Below the pieces are notes generated by a model, which did not search any database, had not been told where the DNA came from, and saw nothing but the letters and a program-made list of their open reading frames with translations. Shown piece by piece: positions 6,611-10,978 of a stretch of 10,978 nt of DNA (positions are counted from its first letter, which is position 1; each line of letters starts with the position of its first letter). The stretch is from L227-5C sp038209275 (lineage in GTDB: Bacteria > Chloroflexota > Chloroflexia > Chloroheliales > Chloroheliaceae), in contig JBBQXW010000247.1 in the NCBI GenBank assembly GCA_038209275.1, positions 1 through 10,978 of the forward strand, read 5' to 3'. Both the position numbers and the translations under genes were made by a program.

Positions 6611-8518
6611 ATGTTCAACCCTCTTTTGGAGCGGCTGGATAAAGGGCCGGTGCTGTGCGATGGTGCAATGGGTACAATGCTCTACAGCCGAGGAATACCT
6701 TATCAGGTCTGCTACGAAGAGTTAAATATCAAGCAACCCGCTATTATTCAAGAAATCCACCAGAGTTATATTGCTGCCGGGGCGGAGATTATTGAGACCA
6801 ATACTTTTGGTGGCAACCGCTATCGGCTGGCGCGCTACGGGCTGGAAGATAAAGTTCGCGAGTTTAATCTGAAGGCCGGGAAAATTGCCCGCGAAGCCCG
6901 CGAAGTTTCGGGCGTGCCGGTGATGGTCGCCGGGTCGGTTGGGCCATTGGGTCAGGCGGTTGGGCCAACTGGTAGTATCAAACCTGCCGAAGCCCAGGCC
7001 GCTTTCAAGGAGCAAATCGAAGCCCTCATGGAAGGTGGCGTAGATTTAATCATCCTGGAAACTTTTTATAATTTTCAGGAGATGTGGCAGGCACTACGAA
7101 CTGCCCGCACCATTACCGATTTACCCATCGTGGCCCAGATGACTTTTACCGAAGATGGACGCACTTTTAGCGGACATACGCCCGAAGAAGTGGTGCAAAT
7201 GCTACGGCAGGGCGGCGCGGATGTCATCGGCCTGAATTGCCACATCGGGCCACAGGGAACGCTGGCGGTAATCGAGCGCTTTGCTTCGGCGGTTCCGGCT
7301 TTCCCCTATCTTTCGGCCCAGCCCAACGCAGGCGCACCGCAACGTATCGAAGGTCGCCTCTTTTATAATGCTGGCCCGCAATATTTTGGCGATTATGTAC
7401 CGCAGTTCTACGAAATGGGTGTAAAGCTAATGGGCGGTTGTTGCGGTACAACTCCGGCCCATATCGCGGCAATGTCGCAGGCGTTAAAGGCTATCCGACC
7501 TGCCGAAAGCAAACTTTTCACACCGGGTCAGGTCAGCCAGCTAATTTATTCGCCGCCGCACACCGATGCCGGGCCGGAAACCAGCGCCACCGAGCAGGTG
7601 GATAAGTTGCTGGAAAAAGTAATTTCGGTTGAACCAACCGGGCTGGCTCAAAAGCTGGCATCGGGAAAATTTGTAGTGAGCGTCGAAATGGGGCCGCCCA
7701 AAGGCATTAACCCGACCAAAATGCTTCAGGCTGCTGCGAAAATGGCCGAATTGGGCGCGGACGTGGTAAACATCACCGACAGCGCAATGGCAAAGGTGCG
7801 TATGGGCAGCATGGCCTGTGCCATGCTAATTCAGCAATGTGTCGGTATTGAAACGATTATTCACTACACCAGCCGTGACCGCAATTTGATGGCGCTCCAA
7901 AGCGATTTGCTGGGCGCACACGCCAACGGTATTCGCAATGTGCTGGCCCTCACGGGCGACCCGCCCAGCCTGGGCGATTATCCCGGTGCAAGTGCCATCT
8001 GGGATGTGGACGCAATTGGGCTGGTAACGATGCTTTCACGCTTTAACCAGGGACAGGATTGGAATGACCGCAGCATCGGTGCGCCCGCCAATTTTCACAT
8101 TGGCTGCGCCTTCAACCCCACCGCCGAAGATTTGCCCACCGAAATTGAGCGGTTGCGCCGCAAACTAGCGGCAGGCGCACAATTCATCATGACCCAGCCA
8201 GTCTTCGATCTGGAAGTGCTACGCGAAACGCTGGCCCAGGTTGGCAATGTCAATATTCCAATCGTAGCTGGCATCAGCCTACTCAACAACTATAAGCAGA
8301 CCGAGTATCTTTCCAACGAAGTTCCGGGCATCGTCGTTCCTAAATACATTTTGAGCCGGATGCGCGAGGCAGGCGAAAAGGGCCAGCTTGAAGGGCTGAA
8401 AATTGCCTCCGAACTGGTCGAACAAATCCAGGGTCTAGTGCAGGGCGTATATTTAATGCCCGCCCACAACAAATACGAGGCCAGCGGCGAATTAGTCAAA
8501 CTAATTAAAGGAGCTTAG
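6611..8518 (+). CDS. yitJ: Bifunctional homocysteine S-methyltransferase / 5,10-methylenetetrahydrofolate reductase
   Basis: This is a 635-residue fusion of the YitJ type. The N-terminal half (about 1-300) is a homocysteine S-methyltransferase barrel: it opens with LCDGAMGTML, carries IETNTFGGNR (61-70), and has the three zinc-binding cysteines, Cys210 in GLNCHIGP and Cys277/Cys278 in GGCCGTTP. After a linker, residues about 345-620 are a MetF-like flavin barrel, with VSVEMGPPKG (Glu359, at the position of the catalytic Glu), NITD (387-390), LTGDPP (447-452) and MTQPVFD (527-533). The enzyme should reduce methylene-THF to methyl-THF and supply a methyl group to homocysteine, giving methionine in the cytoplasm. 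There is no cobalamin-binding module, so it is not a MetH. Length and motifs are complete. It follows the Uma2-family gene by 27 bp. No SAM or cobalamin riboswitch is visible upstream, nor room for one in that gap. Confidence 0.93.
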   Translation: MFNPLLERLDKGPVLCDGAMGTMLYSRGIPYQVCYEELNIKQPAIIQEIHQSYIAAGAEIIETNTFGGNRYRLARYGLEDKVREFNLKAGKIAREAREVSGVPVMVAGSVGPLGQAVGPTGSIKPAEAQAAFKEQIEALMEGGVDLIILETFYNFQEMWQALRTARTITDLPIVAQMTFTEDGRTFSGHTPEEVVQMLRQGGADVIGLNCHIGPQGTLAVIERFASAVPAFPYLSAQPNAGAPQRIEGRLFYNAGPQYFGDYVPQFYEMGVKLMGGCCGTTPAHIAAMSQALKAIRPAESKLFTPGQVSQLIYSPPHTDAGPETSATEQVDKLLEKVISVEPTGLAQKLASGKFVVSVEMGPPKGINPTKMLQAAAKMAELGADVVNITDSAMAKVRMGSMACAMLIQQCVGIETIIHYTSRDRNLMALQSDLLGAHANGIRNVLALTGDPPSLGDYPGASAIWDVDAIGLVTMLSRFNQGQDWNDRSIGAPANFHIGCAFNPTAEDLPTEIERLRRKLAAGAQFIMTQPVFDLEVLRETLAQVGNVNIPIVAGISLLNNYKQTEYLSNEVPGIVVPKYILSRMREAGEKGQLEGLKIASELVEQIQGLVQGVYLMPAHNKYEASGELVKLIKGA

Positions 8519-8520
8519 AT

Positions 8521-8628
8521 AGTTTTGAGTTTTGAGTTTTGAGTTTTGAGTTAAAATCCCAGGTATCTCTTTGTGATGTGACTGGTTTTAACTCGAAATT
8601 CAAAACTGAAAACTCAAAACTCAAAACT
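8521..8628. repeat. Heptanucleotide-repeat stem-loop between the folate gene and the response regulator
   Basis: Four perfect copies of AGTTTTG (8521-8548) followed by AGTTAAAA (8549-8556) face the complementary TTTTAACT (8586-8593) and five CAAAACT-type heptamers (8594-8628, two of them degenerate). The arms fold into a long stem with one extra heptamer on the right and a loop of about 29 bases. Heptamer arrays of this sort are known in cyanobacterial and some other bacterial intergenic regions. The array begins 2 bases after one gene's stop and ends 1 base before the next gene's ATG. It may act as a terminator, a translational control structure, or a mobile repeat. Confidence 0.8.
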
Positions 8629-8629
8629 T

Positions 8630-9292
8630 ATGTCAAAAATTCGGGTATTGCTGGCGGACGACCATACTATTTTGCGGCAGGGGATTCGGATGCTGCTGGA
8701 AGCGCAAGAGGATATGGAAGTGGTGGGCGAGGCGGTGAACGGGCGCATCGCGGTAGAACAGGCCCATGCCCTGAAACCGCAAGTTGTGCTGATGGATATT
8801 TCTATGCCCGAATTAAACGGCCTGGAAGCCACCCGCCAGATTAAACGCGAGTTGCCCAGTATTCAGGTGGTCATTCTGACCATGCACGAGAACGAGGAAT
8901 ACCTGATTCAGATTTTGCAGGCGGGCGCAACTGGCTACGTTCTCAAACAGGCGGCTGACCGTGAATTGATTGAAGCCGTTCGTATTGCCAGCCGGGGCGA
9001 TACTTATCTTTATCCCCGCATCGCTACCCGGTTGGTTTCGGACTACTTGCGTCGGGTCGAGAGCAACACGCCGGACGAACACGATGCTGCCTACGAAAGC
9101 CTGACTTCCCGCGAACGCGAAATCCTCAAGTTAATCGCCGAAGGCCACACCAACAAAGAAATTGCCGAAATGCTTACCCTCAGTGTCAAAACCGTCGAGA
9201 ACCACCGCTACAGCCTGATGCAAAAACTTAATGCTCACGACCGGGGCGAACTGGTCAAATACGCCATCCGCGTTGGCCTTATTCAACCCTGA
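8630..9292 (+). CDS. NarL/FixJ-family response regulator (REC plus LuxR-type HTH)
   Basis: This 220-residue protein is a DNA-binding output of a two-component system. The receiver domain (about 3-120) has the acidic pair Asp10/Asp11, the phosphoacceptor Asp56 in LMDISMP, Thr84 in ILTMH and the conserved Lys106 in YVLKQ, so it should be phosphorylatable. A linker leads to the LuxR/GerE helix-turn-helix (about 156-218), with LTSREREILKLIAEG, NKEIAEMLTLSVKTVENH and a C-terminal helix. Length and motif order are normal. The ATG at 8630 places the first beta strand (KIRVLLADDH) exactly where it belongs, but no Shine-Dalgarno precedes it: the upstream bases are the heptamer repeat. No sensor kinase is adjacent, so the partner and target genes are unknown. 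It could be read through from the upstream folate gene or have its own promoter inside the repeat loop. Confidence 0.92.
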   Translation: MSKIRVLLADDHTILRQGIRMLLEAQEDMEVVGEAVNGRIAVEQAHALKPQVVLMDISMPELNGLEATRQIKRELPSIQVVILTMHENEEYLIQILQAGATGYVLKQAADRELIEAVRIASRGDTYLYPRIATRLVSDYLRRVESNTPDEHDAAYESLTSREREILKLIAEGHTNKEIAEMLTLSVKTVENHRYSLMQKLNAHDRGELVKYAIRVGLIQP

Positions 9293-9320
9293 TATATTCC
9301 ACATATTCGATTTTGAGCCA

Positions 9321-9413
9321 TTATTGACGGCGCAGGTCGAAAAGAGCGCTCAGTTTACCGAGTAGCAAGCGCACATCGCCGTTGAGAACGCGAATGTAAG
9401 TAGCCAATACCAA
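9321..9413 (-). other. Possible mini-ORF or gene remnant (about 30 aa)
   Basis: On the minus strand a short frame reads L-VLATYIRVLNGDVRLLLG and continues KLSALFDLRRQ to a TAA at 9321-9323. It starts at TTG (9413 or 9407) after GAGGTGA, which resembles a ribosome binding site. Its third codon positions are GC-rich like the neighbouring genes, whereas the DNA to its right is AT-rich. It could be a small protein or the last codons of a lost gene. I do not recognise the sequence. The remaining bases of this 257-bp gap hold only the copper-type promoter described separately. Confidence 0.22.
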
Positions 9414-9456
9414 AATTCACCTCTGGAAAAAAGGCATTTTTGAGTGAGCAAAGGGC

Positions 9457-9485
9457 TTGACAAAAAAGTGGTAAAGGTTTATCAT
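9457..9485 (+). promoter_or_regulatory. Sigma-70-type promoter of the chaperone-phosphatase operon
   Basis: A perfect -35 box TTGACA (9457-9462) is followed by a 17-base spacer and TATCAT (9480-9485), one mismatch from the -10 consensus. Transcription would start near 9492, giving a leader of about 58 bases. A perfect TATAAT at 9486-9491 also exists, but its 23-base spacing from TTGACA is too long for it to pair with that box. Confidence 0.7.
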
Positions 9486-9490
9486 TATAA

Positions 9491-9509
9491 TATACCTTAG
9501 TGGGGTATA
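9491..9509. promoter_or_regulatory. CsoR-like palindromic operator at the transcription start
   Basis: TATACCTTAGTGGGGTATA has perfect 6-bp inverted arms (TATACC/GGTATA) around a 7-base G-rich centre. Operators of the copper-sensing CsoR repressor family have this general form: A/T ends, inward C and G runs. The site covers the expected transcription start, so a bound repressor would block initiation. The gene downstream encodes a CopZ-like metallochaperone, which fits copper-controlled derepression. The regulator gene is not in the window, so its identity is inferred. Confidence 0.5.
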
Positions 9510-9549
9510 GTATACAAAAGGCGAAATATTAATAAAAGGAGCTTGAAAA

Positions 9550-9834
9550 ATGAAAGAGTTAACTTTTGAAGTACCGGGCGTATCGTGCGAACATTGCGTG
9601 AACGCGATTACGCAGGAGACCAAAGCGGTTGGAGTACAGGATGTGCAGGTTGATCTGGTAAGCAAAAAGGTTTATGTGTCGTTTGACCCGGCGAAGGTAA
9701 GCGAGGAACAAGTAAAAGAAGCCATCACCGAAGAAGCCGGTTATGAGATTGCCGGGCAGCAGGAAGGCCGGGTAATGGCTCCCGCAACCGAGGGCAAACG
9801 TATTCTAAACTTGGCTAACAAGCCCAATGCTTAA
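9550..9834 (+). CDS. copZ: CopZ-like heavy-metal (probably copper) chaperone, HMA domain
   Basis: The 94-residue protein consists of one ferredoxin-like heavy-metal-associated domain (residues about 1-68) and a 25-residue tail. The metal site is the VSCEHC loop, with Cys13 and Cys16 as ligands, next to helix 1. The order strand LTFEVPG, CxxC, helix, strand VQVDLVSKKVYVSFD, helix and GYEI (64-67) is that of CopZ/Atx1-type cytoplasmic chaperones, which bind Cu(I) and deliver it to an ATPase or repressor. The usual Met before the first Cys is Ser here in position (VSC). AAGGAG at 9536-9541, 8 bases before the ATG, is a strong ribosome binding site. The promoter and palindrome upstream suggest metal induction. 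No copper ATPase lies in the window. The tail beyond residue 70 is not part of the fold and its last codons overlap the next gene by 8 bases. Another soft metal is possible. Confidence 0.85.
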   Translation: MKELTFEVPGVSCEHCVNAITQETKAVGVQDVQVDLVSKKVYVSFDPAKVSEEQVKEAITEEAGYEIAGQQEGRVMAPATEGKRILNLANKPNA

Positions 9835-10600
9835 CGAGTATTTAGAAATAGCTCAGGCTGCCGCCCGTGCCGCCGGAGCTATTCAGCTTGAAGGATTGAG
9901 CCGCCAGATTCAGATTGAAACCAAGACTAGCCCGATTGACCTTGTTACCGAGATTGACCGGGCCTGTGAAGCCGAAGTCGCCCGTCACATCCTGGCTCGC
10001 TTTCCCGACCACCAGTTAAAGGCCGAAGAAGGAACGGTTGGCGGCGAACATCCCGATTTTCGCTGGCACATTGACCCACTCGACGGCACGACCAACTATG
10101 CCCACCGCTATCCTTTCTTTTGCGTCAGCATTGCGCTGGAACAACAAGGGAAGATTGTGGTCGGCGTGGTCTACAACGCTCTGAATAAAGAAATGTTCTG
10201 GGCCAGCGCGGGTGGCGGCGCTTACCTGAACGGTCAGCCAATTCATGTGTCAGAAGTGGCGGAACTGGGGCGCGGGTTACTCTGTACCGGCTTTCCCGGC
10301 GACCAATCGGGCAACCAGCAAGTGCTGGCGGCATGGGAGAAAATCAGCTTGCGCTGTCACGGCATCCGACGAGACGGTTCTGCCGCCCTCGATTTGTGTC
10401 ATGTCGCGTGCGGACGGCTGGACGGCTTCTGGGAGCGTCTTAACTCGTGGGATATGGCAGCAGGGGCGTTGATGGTGCGCGAAGCAGGTGGCCTTGTCAC
10501 CAACTTCCAGGGCGGCTCGTTCGACCTCTACCAACGCGAAATTGTCGCCTCTAACGGACGTATCGGCCCGGCGATGGTTGAATTTTTGAGCAATAGTTAA
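9827..10600 (+). CDS. Inositol monophosphatase family protein
   Basis: The 257-residue protein has the full metal-dependent phosphatase signature of the IMPase/FBPase superfamily. It carries DLVTEID (38-44), AEEGT with Glu67/Glu68, the hallmark DPLDGTTN (83-90, metal ligands Asp83 and Asp86), a Gly-rich GGGAYLNG loop, and the C-terminal WDMAAG (208-213) with catalytic-site Asp209. It should hydrolyse a sugar or inositol monophosphate (or a nucleotide such as PAP, in related members) using Mg2+ in the cytoplasm; the substrate cannot be read from the sequence. Length is normal for SuhB-like proteins. Its ATG lies inside the end of copZ (ATGCTTAA overlap, 9827-9834) and has no good Shine-Dalgarno of its own, so translation is probably coupled to the chaperone gene. 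A perfect palindrome beginning in its stop codon ends the unit. Confidence 0.92.
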   Translation: MLNEYLEIAQAAARAAGAIQLEGLSRQIQIETKTSPIDLVTEIDRACEAEVARHILARFPDHQLKAEEGTVGGEHPDFRWHIDPLDGTTNYAHRYPFFCVSIALEQQGKIVVGVVYNALNKEMFWASAGGGAYLNGQPIHVSEVAELGRGLLCTGFPGDQSGNQQVLAAWEKISLRCHGIRRDGSAALDLCHVACGRLDGFWERLNSWDMAAGALMVREAGGLVTNFQGGSFDLYQREIVASNGRIGPAMVEFLSNS

Positions 10601-10659
10601 ATAAAACAGCCCTGAGTAAAAATTGTTGCAACAATTTTTACTCAGGGCTGTTTTATTTA
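10598..10659. terminator. 31-bp perfect palindrome, bidirectional terminator between converging genes
   Basis: The sequence is exactly self-complementary around the GTTG/CAAC centre (10628/10629), so the stem can form up to a minimal loop. It starts in the phosphatase stop codon and ends 6 bases before the stop codon of the converging permease. The left arm carries AAATAAAA and the right arm TTTTATTT, giving T-rich tails for transcription from either side. Position and symmetry fit a shared intrinsic terminator. Confidence 0.82.
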
Positions 10660-10665
10660 GCCAAA

Positions 10666-10978
10666 TTACAAGCTCAGGCGCGGGTCAAATTCTTCGCGTA
10701 GCCAATCGCCGACAAGATTTACCGCCAGCACGGTTAGCATGATGGCGATACCGGGGAAAGTGGGCATCCACCACGCGACGGTGATTTGCTGCTTGCCGCG
10801 TGCCAGCATTTCGCCCCAGGACGGAGTACGGGCATCTACGCCCAGCCCCAAAAAGCTAAGGGCCGATTCCAGAATGATGATACGGGCGACCTCAAAGCTG
10901 GCAATAACGGTCAGCGAAGTGACAATATTGGGCAAAATATGGCGAACAAGAATACGGGTATTGCTCATGCCAATCGCC
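10666..10978 (-). CDS. ABC transporter permease, DppC/OppC type, C-terminal part (cut by window edge)
   Basis: About 104 C-terminal residues of a binding-protein-dependent transport permease are visible; the frame is open through the right edge (AIG before the ATG at 10968), so that ATG is internal. The coupling-helix (EAA) region is AIGMSNTRILVRHILPN. It is followed by a membrane segment from IVTSLTVIASFEVARIIILESALSFLGLG, then the family-typical PSWGEML motif, a last hydrophobic helix (PTFPGIAIMLTVLAVNLVGDWL) and the closing LREEFDPRL, which is characteristic of DppC/OppC subunits. It would sit in the cytoplasmic membrane with a DppB-like partner, ATPases and a solute-binding protein, importing dipeptides, oligopeptides, nickel or similar solutes. 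None of the partners is in the window. It converges on the phosphatase gene across the shared palindrome. Confidence 0.92.
   Translation of the reverse strand, partial: AIGMSNTRILVRHILPNIVTSLTVIASFEVARIIILESALSFLGLGVDARTPSWGEMLARGKQQITVAWWMPTFPGIAIMLTVLAVNLVGDWLREEFDPRLSL

Noticed and set aside
8521..8628. CRISPR-like array
   Set aside because: The units are contiguous 7-base tandem copies with no spacers, and the right half is the inverse complement of the left.
8539..8844. 101-codon plus-strand frame overlapping the heptamer repeat and the response regulator
   Set aside because: It reads the repeat and then an alternate frame of a clear receiver domain; the translation is Gly/Arg-rich noise.
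9486..9491. Perfect TATAAT as the -10 box of the copper operon
   Set aside because: Its distance from TTGACA is 23 bases, beyond even the 19-20 bases of MerR-type promoters; TATCAT at 17 bases is the better partner.

Overview
The window looks like an ordinary bacterial chromosomal segment, probably from Chloroflexota. That assignment is inferred from gene content: a beta-sandwich/Ig-like surface-protein tail, a Uma2-family nuclease with a coiled-coil tail, a fused homocysteine S-methyltransferase/methylenetetrahydrofolate reductase, scattered single genes and short operons, and long intergenic hairpins with heptanucleotide repeats. Cyanobacteria share some of these traits. No 16S gene or other phylogenetic marker is present, so the assignment is tentative. 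I saw no tRNA, rRNA, CRISPR array, complete insertion sequence or phage gene.

Layout. Bases 1-667 hold the 3' part of a gene for a probable extracellular protein, followed by two strong hairpins (670-738 and 751-793). A complete clpC (990-3485, +) follows. It encodes the Hsp100 unfoldase that feeds ClpP, and here it stands alone, without ctsR or mcsAB. Immediately after its stop codon lies a 166-bp MITE-like inverted-repeat element (3490-3655) flanked by GCTA direct repeats. On the minus strand, a PaaK-like acyl-CoA ligase (5227-3938) and a 71-residue protein of unknown function (3901-3686) form a likely two-gene unit. A 378-bp divergent intergenic region (5228-5605) separates them from a plus-strand pair: the Uma2-family protein (5606-6583) and, 27 bp on, the bifunctional one-carbon/methionine enzyme (6611-8518).

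A heptanucleotide-repeat stem-loop (8521-8628) then runs up to the start codon of a NarL/LuxR-type response regulator (8630-9292). No histidine kinase gene lies beside it. The next gap (9293-9549) holds a possible minus-strand mini-ORF or gene remnant, then a good sigma-70-type promoter with a CsoR-like palindrome at the expected transcription start. This drives a CopZ-like metallochaperone (9550-9834). The chaperone's last 8 bases overlap the start of an inositol-monophosphatase-family gene (9827-10600), so the two are probably translationally coupled. A 31-bp perfect palindrome (10598-10659) separates that gene from a converging, window-truncated DppC/OppC-type ABC permease (10666 to the right edge, minus strand).

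How the genes work together. Most units look functionally independent: protein quality control, acyl-CoA activation, C1/methionine metabolism, signalling, metal handling with a sugar-phosphate phosphatase, and peptide-type uptake. I do not see a clear new multi-gene defence or biosynthetic system. The most unusual items are non-coding: the MITE-like element with an apparent target-site duplication, the heptamer stem-loop that occupies the position of the response regulator's ribosome binding site, and the metal-responsive promoter that appears to control a chaperone-phosphatase pair.
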